Positions 43,451 through 51,633 of a stretch of DNA of 64,000 nt are shown here, piece after piece. Each line of letters opens with the position of its first letter. Position 1 is the stretch's first letter. Position numbers and translations under genes: made by a program. The notes beneath the pieces are model-generated. The model saw only the letters and a program-made list of their open reading frames with translations, made no database searches and had not been told where the DNA came from. The DNA is from Leisingera thetidis (GTDB taxonomy: Bacteria; Pseudomonadota; Alphaproteobacteria; Rhodobacterales; Rhodobacteraceae). Location of the stretch: contig NZ_CP109788.1 of the NCBI RefSeq assembly GCF_025857195.1, forward strand, positions 124,001 through 188,000, read 5' to 3'.

Positions 43451-44353
43451 TCAGCTTTGGGATTGGCCGTTGGCGAAGGTCCAAAGCCGTTCGACTGCCG
43501 AACGGCTGCGTTCGATGGAGCGGTACAGTTTGATCTTCATCATGGTTTCGCTGGCCTCGGTGCTAACTCTGGCCAGAGTGCCCTTGGCAAGGTCGTTCTG
43601 GACCGTGAGATACGGCAGCCAGGCGACGCCAAGCCCTTCGGCGCAGGCCGTCTTCAGCGCCTCGGCGACAGAGTTCTGGTAGATCAGCTCGAACTGGTTC
43701 TTCAGGCCGCCGCGCTCAATCGACAGCTGCGTCAGCCGGCCCAGAAAAGTGTCCGGCGAATATGTCAGCAAGGGAACCTCCCCCTGTCCTGACAGCTGAA
43801 ACTTGGGACACCCGTCCGCATTGACGGCAGAGACGGCGATCAGCCTGTCTTCGGCAATGATGATGGACGGGTAGCGGGCGTCATCGGTGATCGTCGGAAC
43901 GCCGGGGTGATGGTAGCACAGCATGAAATCCGCGTTTCCTGCGAGCACAGCCTCGACGCAGCCTGAGAAATTTTCGGCGACAACTCGGGTTTTCAAGACG
44001 CCCAGAGATCGTGAAATGCCAGCAATCCAAGCCGGGAAGTAGGAAATGGAAAGCGTATGAAGCGCAACGAAATCAATTACTTCCCCATACCTCTGCGCAA
44101 GTCCCATTGCCTCTTCGCGCGCCAGTTCCAAGGCCTTTACGGTGTCCAGCGCCGTCTGTTTGAAAGCTTCGCCCGCCGGGGTCAGGACAACGGGGTGCAC
44201 GCTGCGGTCGAACAGCGGCGTGCCAACCCAGTATTCCAGATTCTTGATCCTGCGGGTGAACGCCGATTGACTGACGTTGCGCGCATCGGCCGCCCGGGCA
44301 AAAACCTGTGCAGAAGCCAGTGTCAAAAAGTCCTCAAGCCAGTCAATTTCCAT
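43451..44353 (-). CDS. LysR regulator, HypT/YjiE-like (aspartate module)
   Basis: 300 aa. N-terminal pattern EIDWLEDFLTLASAQVFARAADARNVSQSAFTRRIKNLEYWVG in short form matches the HypT-like LysR group, in which the HTH begins right after a WLEDF helix. The effector domain is complete (FVALHTLSISYFPAWIAG, LGVAWLPYL). Two other HypT-like genes occur in this window (a pseudogene at 49.2-50.0 kb and 50554-51471). It is divergent from aspA. The 358-bp gap contains a 15-bp palindrome (44397-44411) that also occurs in variant form at the symporter promoter. Confidence 0.87.
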   Translation of the reverse strand: MEIDWLEDFLTLASAQVFARAADARNVSQSAFTRRIKNLEYWVGTPLFDRSVHPVVLTPAGEAFKQTALDTVKALELAREEAMGLAQRYGEVIDFVALHTLSISYFPAWIAGISRSLGVLKTRVVAENFSGCVEAVLAGNADFMLCYHHPGVPTITDDARYPSIIIAEDRLIAVSAVNADGCPKFQLSGQGEVPLLTYSPDTFLGRLTQLSIERGGLKNQFELIYQNSVAEALKTACAEGLGVAWLPYLTVQNDLAKGTLARVSTEASETMMKIKLYRSIERSRSAVERLWTFANGQSQS

Positions 44354-44711
44354 CGAATGCCTCCCTTGTGCCGGCAGGGTATATCATGATCCGAAATTTG
44401 CATGATGCAAACTTTGCAATGCCATTGCGAAGTTTGTTATAGCCGCGCCCGCCGGGCTGCCGCAGATTTGCGGCGAACCTGCTGGTCGCCGGAAGGCGCC
44501 GCACCGGACCAAAGCGCCGGGCGGCCGTTGCCTGAATCCGGACATGCGACTGGCGAAAATGCAAAAAAACTTGAAATGACGGCAGCCATATCGCGGCTCC
44601 GCACCCAAAAGACGCTTTCCCCGGGTCCGCCCGGTGTCTTGGCCGCCACCCCGCCGCAGTACGGCAACCATACCTGTTTCTTTCAGCCCCCCTCAATAAC
44701 CGGATCTTCCG
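44354..44711. other. Divergent regulatory region between LysR and aspA
   Basis: 358 bp. It holds the palindromic cluster described at 44397-44422 near the LysR start. The aspA-proximal part has no obvious sites, and the aspA ATG lacks a strong Shine-Dalgarno. No gene is evident within it. Confidence 0.5.
44397..44422. promoter_or_regulatory. LysR-type operator cluster, aspA/LysR side
   Basis: Perfect palindrome TTTGCAT-G-ATGCAAA (44397-44411), followed directly by TTTGCAATGC (44413-44422). Both elements recur at the symporter promoter (49151-49173). The dyad around 15 bp fits a LysR box. Confidence 0.6.
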
Positions 44712-46115
44712 ATGAACCAGACAGCAGCATTCCGCACCGAAACCGACAGCCTTGGCGCCGTCGAAATCCCGGCTTTGGCCGCCTGGAGCGTGCAGACCCA
44801 GCGCGCCATCGACAACTTCCCGATTACTGGCGTTCCGATCAGCCAGTACCCGGAACTGATTGCGGCGCTGGCGATGGTCAAGAAAGCCTGTGCCTTGGCC
44901 AACAGCGGACTTGGCGTGCTTTCTGCGGCCCGTGCCGATGCCATCGTTGCTGTCTGTGACGAGATCATTGCCGGGCGGCATCATGACCAGTTCGCAGTCG
45001 ATGTGATGCAGGGCGGGGCAGGGACCTCGACCAACATGAATGCCAATGAAGTCATTGCAAACCTCGGGCTTCTCAAGCTCGGGCACCGTTATGGCGATTA
45101 CGCGGAACTGCACCCGAACGACCACGTCAACCGGTCGCAGTCCACCAATGATGTCTACCCGACGGCGATCCGCCTGGCGGTGCTTGCGCGCACCGTGCCG
45201 CTGATCGAAGCGATGCAGCAGCTTGTCTCGGCGTTTCATGCCAAGGGGGAGGAATTCACCGGGATCATGAAAGTCGGGCGGACGCAGCTGCAGGACGCGG
45301 TGCCGATGCCGCTGGGCGCCGAATTCCGCGGCTTTGCGAACACCATCAACGAAGATATCCAGCGGCTGGCGGACCTGTCGGCGCTGCTGACCGAAGTAAA
45401 CCTGGGCGGCACAGCCATCGGCACCGGCATCAATGCGCCCGAGGCATTCCGCGAGCTTGCCGTCACCCATTTGCGGGAGATTTCGGGCGAGCCGCTTGTG
45501 TCGGCTGCGGACCTGATCGAGGCGTCTTCGGATCTGGGGGCGTTCGTCATGTTTTCCAGCACGCTCAAGCGGATTGCCATCAAGCTCTCCAAGATCTGCA
45601 ACGACCTGCGCCTTATGGCCTCGGGGCCGCGGGCGGGGCTGGGCGAGATCATCCTGCCTGCGGTTCAGGCCGGTTCTTCGATCATGCCGGGCAAGGTCAA
45701 CCCGGTGATCCCGGAAGTGGTGAACCAGGTCTGCTTCCAGGCGATCGGCAATGATTTGACCGTCACCATGGCGGCCGAAGCCGGGCAGTTCCAGCTGAAT
45801 GCGATGGAGCCGGTGATCATTCACAAGGTGATGGAGACCATGGGCTCGCTGACCCAGGCGATGGATGTGCTGCGCAGCCGCTGCGTTGAGGGTATCATCG
45901 CGGATGAGGCGCGCTGTGCCGCGCTTCTGGAAGGCAGCCTGGTGCATGTGACGGCGCTGGTGCCGGTGATCGGCTACGAGGCGGCGACCAAGCTGGCGAA
46001 ATTCGCCCAGGCGCATGGCTTCAGCCTGCGGCAAGCGGCGGGCGGCGCACTGCCGGAGGCCCTGGCCGCCCAGGTGATGGAGAACCTTCCGGCGGAGAAC
46101 CTGGCAGGGGAGTAA
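44712..46115 (+). CDS. aspA: Aspartate ammonia-lyase
   Basis: 467 aa. Fumarase/aspartase superfamily: GGAGTSTNMNANEVIAN, VNRSQSTNDVYPTAIRLA, and the signature GSSIMPGKVNPVIPEVVNQ with the catalytic Ser on its mobile loop. It converts L-aspartate to fumarate and ammonia in the cytosol. Fumarase class II is the alternative, but the neighbouring racemase and the dicarboxylate symporter support aspartase. The racemase gene begins 3 bp after the stop, so the two are coupled: D-aspartate could be racemised and then deaminated to fumarate. Confidence 0.85.
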   Translation: MNQTAAFRTETDSLGAVEIPALAAWSVQTQRAIDNFPITGVPISQYPELIAALAMVKKACALANSGLGVLSAARADAIVAVCDEIIAGRHHDQFAVDVMQGGAGTSTNMNANEVIANLGLLKLGHRYGDYAELHPNDHVNRSQSTNDVYPTAIRLAVLARTVPLIEAMQQLVSAFHAKGEEFTGIMKVGRTQLQDAVPMPLGAEFRGFANTINEDIQRLADLSALLTEVNLGGTAIGTGINAPEAFRELAVTHLREISGEPLVSAADLIEASSDLGAFVMFSSTLKRIAIKLSKICNDLRLMASGPRAGLGEIILPAVQAGSSIMPGKVNPVIPEVVNQVCFQAIGNDLTVTMAAEAGQFQLNAMEPVIIHKVMETMGSLTQAMDVLRSRCVEGIIADEARCAALLEGSLVHVTALVPVIGYEAATKLAKFAQAHGFSLRQAAGGALPEALAAQVMENLPAENLAGE

Positions 46116-46118
46116 CCG

Positions 46119-47582
46119 ATGGACGCACGTGCATCTTTGAGACTGGGCATTGTCGGCGGCCTGGGGGCGCTGGCCGGGGCGGATCTTCTCAACCGGCTGG
46201 TGCAGGTCACGCCGGTCCGCTCCGAAGGAGACCACCGCGAGATCCTGTTCGAGCAGCGTCCGCTGCGGGAACCTGTCTCTCCCGCGGATCCGGACTACCA
46301 GCCGGCCCACCGCAAATTCTACGTCTATGACACGCTGGCCCGGATGGAGCGGAATGGCTGCGGCGCGGCACTGCTGCCCTGCTTCGTGACGCATACTTTC
46401 CTGAATGAGCTGCGCGAGGAGCTGGGTCTGCGGCTGGTCAGCATGACCGATGCCATCCGCAACCATGTCGCGGCGCTGCCGCGGCCGCCGCGGAATATCG
46501 GTGTGCTGACCTCGCCCTATGTCCGCAAAAGCGGGCTGTTTGACGGGCTTTTCGATGGCGGAATAAAGGTTCTATACCCGCAGCGGGCCACCGAGGCGGC
46601 AATGCTGGAGGCGGTTTATGGCGCGGATGGCTTCAAGACCGGGCGGCGCGATGCCAGGGTGACGGAACCGGTGATCCGCGCGCTGGAGGAACTGAGCGGC
46701 ATGGGTGCGGACCTGGTGGTGCCCGGATTGACGGAGCTGCCGCTGCTGATCGAACAGCTGACCGGCGCGGCGGGCATCCCGGTCCTGAACACGGCCACGC
46801 TTTATGCCGAACATGCGCTGGCGCTGACCGGCGCGGCCGCCCGGCGGCCGTTCAAGGTTGGCGTGGTGGGCGGTGTCGGCCCGGCGGCGACGGTGGACTT
46901 CCTGTCGAAACTCGTGGCCGGCACGGATGCGCGGCGCGATCAGGACCACCTCAAGGTGCTGGTCGAACAGAACCCGCAGATTCCCGACCGCACCGAGAAC
47001 TTGCTGGGCGGCGGCACCGATCCTTCGATCGCGCTTTATTCGACCTGCAAGAAGCTGGAGCGCGGCGGCGCCGACATCATCGCCATCCCTTGCAATACCG
47101 CGCATGCCTATCTCGACCGGATTCAGCGGCATCTCGACATTCCCATCGTCAGCATTTTGACGGTGACCGCCGACCACATCCGCGCCGCTTTCCCGGCAGT
47201 CCGCAAGGTCGGCATCCTTGCCACCAGCGGCACCATCCAAAGCGGGCTGTACCAGGAGGCGCTGGAGGCCGCCGGTCTGCTGCCGGTGGTGCCGGACGAG
47301 GCGCATCAGGCGCTGGTCATGGAGGCGATTTACGGCCCGCAGGGGGTGAAGGCCGGCCGGATCAGCGGGCTGTGCCGGGAACAGATCGTTAAGGCAATCG
47401 AGCACCTGAAGGCCGCTGGCGCCGAGGCGGCGATCCTGGGATGCACCGAGCTGCCGCTGATCGCGCCGGAACCGGGCAGCGCAGCCATCGGGCAGCTCAT
47501 CGACCCCACCCAGGTGCTGGCGGCAAAATGCGCTAGCCTGGCGCAGGCTGCGGAACACGGGCCGCATTCGCGGGAGGTATGA
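46119..47582 (+). CDS. Tandem double-domain Asp/Glu racemase, N-domain degenerate
   Basis: 487 aa, about twice the usual 230-250. Residues 7-240 and 245-480 are both aspartate-racemase folds (IVGGLGALAGADLLNRL; VGVVGGVGPAATVDFLSKL). The C-terminal copy has both catalytic Cys: C325 in IPCNTAH and C442 in LGCTELPL. The N-terminal copy keeps C88 (LPCFVTH), but the second Cys is replaced by Leu204 in VPGLTELPL. The C-domain should be active and the N-domain probably structural or regulatory. The native family works as a dimer, so the fusion may be an intramolecular pseudo-dimer. It is co-transcribed with aspA (3-bp gap), consistent with D-/L-aspartate interconversion. Confidence 0.87.
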   Translation: MDARASLRLGIVGGLGALAGADLLNRLVQVTPVRSEGDHREILFEQRPLREPVSPADPDYQPAHRKFYVYDTLARMERNGCGAALLPCFVTHTFLNELREELGLRLVSMTDAIRNHVAALPRPPRNIGVLTSPYVRKSGLFDGLFDGGIKVLYPQRATEAAMLEAVYGADGFKTGRRDARVTEPVIRALEELSGMGADLVVPGLTELPLLIEQLTGAAGIPVLNTATLYAEHALALTGAAARRPFKVGVVGGVGPAATVDFLSKLVAGTDARRDQDHLKVLVEQNPQIPDRTENLLGGGTDPSIALYSTCKKLERGGADIIAIPCNTAHAYLDRIQRHLDIPIVSILTVTADHIRAAFPAVRKVGILATSGTIQSGLYQEALEAAGLLPVVPDEAHQALVMEAIYGPQGVKAGRISGLCREQIVKAIEHLKAAGAEAAILGCTELPLIAPEPGSAAIGQLIDPTQVLAAKCASLAQAAEHGPHSREV

Positions 47583-47625
47583 AGCAGCGCTACCGGAAAC
47601 GGCTGCCGGCACCAGCCGCAACCTG

Positions 47626-47658
47626 AAATGCCCTCCGCATCATGCGGAGGGCATTTTT
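47626..47658. terminator. Strong intrinsic terminator after the aspA operon
   Basis: Perfect 15-bp arms AAATGCCCTCCGCAT / ATGCGGAGGGCATTT followed by a T-run (CATTTTTG). The upstream A-run makes it usable from the convergent symporter side as well. Confidence 0.92.
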
Positions 47659-47735
47659 GTGCCGCATGCCTGTTGCAAAAAGGATAGGGCCGGACGCTGC
47701 AGCGCCCGGCCCGGTAGTGCACGGTTCGCCGGTTG

Positions 47736-49034
47736 TCAGACGTCCTTCAGCTCCGGCGACTTCATGACATGCGGCGTGTCGTAGGCGGTGGTGTCGATCT
47801 GATCTTCCGATTTCGCGATCAGCACCGTGCAGGCGGCATCGCCGGTCACGTTCAGCGCGGTGCGCGCCATGTCCAGGATCCGGTCGATGCCCGCAATGAT
47901 TGCCACGCCTTCCAGCGGCAGACCCACCGAGGTCAGCACCAGCGACAGCATCACCAGCCCGGCCCCCGGCACGCCAGCGGTGCCGATTGAGGCCAGAGTT
48001 GCGGTCAGAATGATCGTCACATACTGCTGCATGCCCAGCTCGACACCAAAGGCCTGCGCCACAAACAGCGCGGCGACGCCCTGGTACATGGCGGTGCCGT
48101 CCATATTGATGGTCGCGCCCAGAGGCAGGGTGAAGCTGGAAACCGAGCGGTCGACGCCCAGGTTCCGCTCCACCGCGGTCATGGTGACCGGCAGGGTGCC
48201 GGAGCTGGAGGTGCTGGTGAAGGCCACGATCTGCGGTTCGATCACACCCTGGAAGAAGCGCACCGGGTTCAGCCGGGCCACCACGGCCACAAGGCCGCCA
48301 TAAACCACCAGCGCATGAATGACGCAGCCGAGGTAAAGCGCAAAGATCACGGTGCCAAGCGGCAGCAGCAGGTCCAGCCCGTAGGTGCCGGCAACCCAGG
48401 TGATCAGGGCAAACACGCCGTAGGGAGCAAAGGAGATCACGATTTCGGTCAGCTTCAGGATCACCGCGTTCAGCGATTCAAAGAAATCGCGCACCGGCTG
48501 GGCCGGCTTGCCCGCCAGATTGATCGCCAGACCGAACACGATGGCAAAGAAGATGATCTGCAGCACATTGCCGTCGGCTGCTGCCGCAACCGGATTGTTC
48601 GGAACGATGCCCAGCAGCGTATTGATGAAGGGCGGTGCCTCCTTCGCCTCCATCGCCGCGGCGGTGGCAAGGTCGGTGCCGGCACCGGGCTGCAGGATGG
48701 TGCCGAGCAGCAGGCCGATGGTGATCGCAAAGGCCGTGGTGCCCAAGTAGAACAGGATGGCCTTCACGCCGACCCGGCCGATGCGGGCCATGTCACTGAC
48801 CGAGGTCATCCCGCAGACCAGAGACACGAAGATCAGCGGCACGATCAGCATCTTGATCGCTGAAATGAACAGCGTGCCGACATGTTTGATCGTGGCCGCG
48901 ATGGCTTCATTGCCGGTCATGTTCAGGGCAATGCCGAGCATGGCCCCCAGCACCAGCGCAATGGCGATCTGTTTCCAAAGCAACAGGCTGGTCCAGCTTG
49001 CGATTATACCTGTCGTTTCCCTGCGCGACGTCAT
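47736..49034 (-). CDS. Na+ (or H+)/dicarboxylate-glutamate symporter (DAACS family)
   Basis: 432 aa from ATG 49034, with GGGAGGA upstream. DAACS features: KMLIVPLIFVSLVCGMTSVSD, the serine-rich re-entrant loop AFTSTSSSGTLPVTM, TLPLGATINMDGTA with the substrate/Na+ site and GVPGAGLVMLSLVL. It imports C4-dicarboxylates, aspartate or glutamate. It is convergent with the aspA-racemase operon, sharing a terminator region, and its promoter carries the same palindromic motif as the aspA-side LysR, so it probably supplies aspartate for that pathway. Confidence 0.9.
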   Translation of the reverse strand: MTSRRETTGIIASWTSLLLWKQIAIALVLGAMLGIALNMTGNEAIAATIKHVGTLFISAIKMLIVPLIFVSLVCGMTSVSDMARIGRVGVKAILFYLGTTAFAITIGLLLGTILQPGAGTDLATAAAMEAKEAPPFINTLLGIVPNNPVAAAADGNVLQIIFFAIVFGLAINLAGKPAQPVRDFFESLNAVILKLTEIVISFAPYGVFALITWVAGTYGLDLLLPLGTVIFALYLGCVIHALVVYGGLVAVVARLNPVRFFQGVIEPQIVAFTSTSSSGTLPVTMTAVERNLGVDRSVSSFTLPLGATINMDGTAMYQGVAALFVAQAFGVELGMQQYVTIILTATLASIGTAGVPGAGLVMLSLVLTSVGLPLEGVAIIAGIDRILDMARTALNVTGDAACTVLIAKSEDQIDTTAYDTPHVMKSPELKDV

Positions 49035-49150
49035 GTCGTCCTCCCACTTCAGTTCCAAGAGGCTTCCGGAAGATTGTCGGAGGCCGTTCCCGATCGTGGC
49101 GCGGACCTTAACATGGCGGGTTGCGCAACCGTGTTGCAAAGAGAAGAAGT

Positions 49151-49173
49151 GCATTGCAAAATTTGCATAATGC
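49151..49173. promoter_or_regulatory. LysR-type operator cluster, symporter side
   Basis: GCATTGCAAA (exact reverse complement of TTTGCAATGC at 44413) followed by TTTGCATAATGC, which differs by one base from TTTGCATGATGC at 44397. Outer arms GCATT/AATGC and inner TGCAAA-A-TTTGCA are both perfect. It lies 117 bp upstream of the symporter ATG. Confidence 0.6.
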
Positions 49174-49230
49174 GTGGAGCGGGAAGGGTTCAGGCATAAT
49201 GCGGCCCCGGGCGGAATCTGGCCGCCTAGG

Positions 49231-50043
49231 TCAATTTGCGCTCAAACGCGCTGCGGCCCGGACCACGAAATCCGTATCAAAGGCGCTGCCTGGCGGGGCA
49301 TAAAAGGCAATATCCAGAGGCACTTGACCCAAGGCGGAGCTGAGATCCTCAAGTTGCCCGGCGGCGATTTCGTCGTGAATCAGGCTCATCGGCAGCCAAG
49401 CCATGCCCAGCCCGTTCAGAACCATGTTTTAGGCCGCTGCCGAAAATTCGGTATCGCAGATTGGCCGCCCTTCGCACGGCCGTACCAGCCCTGCCCGTTC
49501 GGCACGGGCCAGCAGCTGACCCAGATAGCTCTGCTCCGGGTAGCTGATCAGCGGCCGGTCTTTGGGAATTTGATCCAGTGCTCCGGCGCTGCCCGCAACC
49601 GGGATCAGCGCCTCATCGCCCCAATGCATGCGCGCATAGCTTTCGTCAAACGGCAGATGGGGGTCATCGGGGGCACTATAGCAGAGCATCAGCTCGGCAT
49701 CGCCGCGCACGAAGGCCGATATGCACTCGGACCGGTCAGCCGTGCGCTGCCGGAAATTCACCGGCCCGGCCTCCTGCTGCACCAAATTCATGCAGCCGCA
49801 CATCATGGTCTGCGCCAGCGCATGCTGGGCCGTGACCGTTACCGTTGTCTCTGCGGCGCCGGCAAAGCGGATCAGGCGCTGCAACTCGTCCAGCCGCTGC
49901 GGCAAGGCCCGGATTTCCGGCTCGCTTTCGTGCAAGCCGCTGCGGATCTGCACCCGGTTGCTGCTGCGGTCCGGAATATCCTGGCCAAGCCAATGCTCAA
50001 ATGCCCTGATCCGGGGCGAAAAGGCCGGCTGGGTGATGGCCCG
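49231..50043 (-). pseudogene. HypT-like LysR, 5'-truncated and with an in-frame stop
   Basis: From about 50043 leftward: RAITQPAFSPRIRAFEHWLG is the second half of the LysR HTH, then VTVTAQHALAQTMM, GDAELMLCYSAPDDPHLPFD and YPEQSYLGQLLARAERAGL are the effector domain. A TAA at 49429-49431 interrupts the frame, and the same frame resumes (MVLNGLGMAWLPMSLIHDEI) to the true end at 49231. The first 20-25 codons, including the start, are missing, replaced by antisense of a racemase fragment. Both lesions make it nonfunctional. Confidence 0.8.
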
Positions 50044-50046
50044 GCG

Positions 50047-50478
50047 ATGCCTTGCAATACCGCGCATCACTATGCGCCGGACATCGCAGCTGCAGCACGG
50101 GTGCCGCTGCTGAACATGGTGACGCTTTCGGCTCAGGCTGCCCTGGAAAAGAACGGAAAGGGCGCGCGGAGCGGTGTTCTGGGCTCCCCCGCGCTGCGGC
50201 AGATTGGTCTGTTTGACCGCGCGCTGGCGGCCAACGGGATGCATGGCCTTTACCCGCAGGATGAACCTGCGCTGCTGGCTGCCATCCAATCGGTCAAGCG
50301 TTCGGGGCCCAGCCCGGCGGCGGGCGCTGACCTGTGCCTGGTGGACTGCACCGAGTTTTCCCTGCTTCGCGGGGAGCCCGGCAGTCCGGTGCCGGTGATC
50401 GACACGCTGGATGTGCTGACCCGCGCGATCCGGGATTTCGTCTTTTGCGGGTTTGTGCCCGCAGAGGTACAGGTCTGA
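50047..50478 (+). pseudogene. Aspartate racemase-like 3' fragment
   Basis: 144 codons beginning at MPCNTAHHYAPDIAAAARV, the first Cys motif of the family (usually I-P-C-N-T-A-H near residue 80), and continuing through GVLGSPALRQIGLFDRAL and the second Cys in LVDCTEFSLL to the end. The N-terminal 75-80 residues are missing. The fragment starts exactly where the neighbouring LysR pseudogene ends, and the two read away from each other. An ATG happens to be present, so a short product could still be made, but it would lack the nucleotide-like first half of the fold. Confidence 0.75.
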
Positions 50479-50553
50479 TGCAGCGCGGGTGCCGGTTCTG
50501 ACCAGCGCAGAAGCGGATGCTTGCGCTGTCCCTTGGTGCCTGCACTGTCCCCG

Positions 50554-51471
50554 CTATTCCTGACCACGCGCAGCCTCTGGCAGAAGATCCCAGAACAGCT
50601 CGACCCCGCGGTTGCGGCCGACGGGCAGGCGGTAGGCGACAATCGAAAGGCCGATCTCCAGGTCTGTGCCCGGCAGCACTGCCAGCCGCCCGGCCTCCAG
50701 ATCGCCGCGGATCAGGGTTTCCGGCAGCCAGGCAACACCGCGGCCAAGCAGAGCAACCTGGCGCAGACCTTCGCCGAGGGTGCTTTTCATCACCGGGCGC
50801 AGCTTGTCATGGTGCCGGATCAGCACCGGGGCGATCAGCTTGTCAGAAAAGGAATATTCCGAGTAGCTGAGGAACGGCACCACGGGGGCCTTGGCGGCAA
50901 GCCAGTCGGGGCCCAGCTCTGCTGCCAGCGCAGGCGCCGCCACTGGCCGCAACACGTCGCGCCCCACCTCGCGCAGCTCGAACTGCGCAAGCTCGGAAGC
51001 CCCGAGCTGCAGGCCCGGCGTCTGATAGGTGACCACAATATCCGCCAGGCCGCTGGCCAGCGTTTCGAAATACTCTTCGACGGCCTGGACCGAGGGCAAT
51101 ACGGTGACTACGCCTTTCGGGTCCAGCTTCGCAAACTCGGTGATCACTGGCGGCAAGACGCTGAAAGTGAGCGTGTGCAGCGCCAGGACCCGTACCGACG
51201 CATCAAAATCCGAACGTATCTGCCGCAGATCCCGCCGGGTCAGGTTGATCTCCGTTATCATCGTCCGTGCGCGGGGCAGAAATTCCTCGCCGGCCGGCGT
51301 CAGCTGCACCGGGTAGGTGCTGCGGTCGAACAGCGGCACTCCGATCCAATTCTCCAATGAGCGAATGCGGCGGGAATAGGCCGGCTGGGTCACGTTGCGC
51401 TCTACCGCGGCCCGGCTGAAGCTGCGCGAGGTCGCCAGCGCGACAAAATCCTGAAGCCATTTGAGTTCCAT
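50554..51471 (-). CDS. LysR regulator, HypT-like (dipeptide ABC operon)
   Basis: 305 aa. The N-terminus ELKWLQDFVALATSRSFSRAA, then NVTQPAYSRRIRSLENWIG, is closely related in style to the regulator at 43451 and to the pseudogene at 49231. Effector lobe: VLALHTLTFSVLPPVITEFA, VAWLPETLIRGDLEAG. It is divergent from the ABC operon at 51634 across a 162-bp gap containing a 17-bp palindrome (51526-51542), the expected LysR box. Probable regulator of peptide uptake and isoaspartyl peptidase genes. Confidence 0.88.
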   Translation of the reverse strand: MELKWLQDFVALATSRSFSRAAVERNVTQPAYSRRIRSLENWIGVPLFDRSTYPVQLTPAGEEFLPRARTMITEINLTRRDLRQIRSDFDASVRVLALHTLTFSVLPPVITEFAKLDPKGVVTVLPSVQAVEEYFETLASGLADIVVTYQTPGLQLGASELAQFELREVGRDVLRPVAAPALAAELGPDWLAAKAPVVPFLSYSEYSFSDKLIAPVLIRHHDKLRPVMKSTLGEGLRQVALLGRGVAWLPETLIRGDLEAGRLAVLPGTDLEIGLSIVAYRLPVGRNRGVELFWDLLPEAARGQE

Positions 51472-51525
51472 AGGGCCCCTCCTGATCGGAATAGAACCAA
51501 TGTGTCACATCAGGTTAGGTCAGGA

Positions 51526-51542
51526 TATGCCGATTCGGCATA
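51526..51542. promoter_or_regulatory. LysR-type palindrome in the ABC-operon promoter
   Basis: TATGCCGA-T-TCGGCATA, perfect 8-bp arms, between the divergent LysR (50554) and the binding-protein gene (51634). The sequence differs from the aspA-side motif, in agreement with a separate HypT-like paralog. Confidence 0.6.
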
Positions 51543-51633
51543 ACGTTCGGCCACCTTGGTATTGGACACCATGCCCCCCTGGCCGCCAAATCCCCGGCAA
51601 CAGTTTTCATGCTGCATCCAGGGAGGACCCACC

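Noticed and set aside
43167..43792. Plus-strand frames between ridA and the LysR
   Set aside because: They overlap the LysR C-terminus in antisense and have no start signal or motif. The gap is treated as noncoding.
44712..46115. Fumarase class II as an alternative for the aspA call
   Set aside because: The superfamily signature is shared, but coupling to a racemase and a dicarboxylate/amino-acid symporter favours aspartase. This remains a context-based choice.
40837..46466. Long minus-strand frames (40837-43173 and 44343-46466)
   Set aside because: They are antisense to the oxidase subunits and to aspA. Composition is Gly/His/Arg-rich without a recognisable fold.
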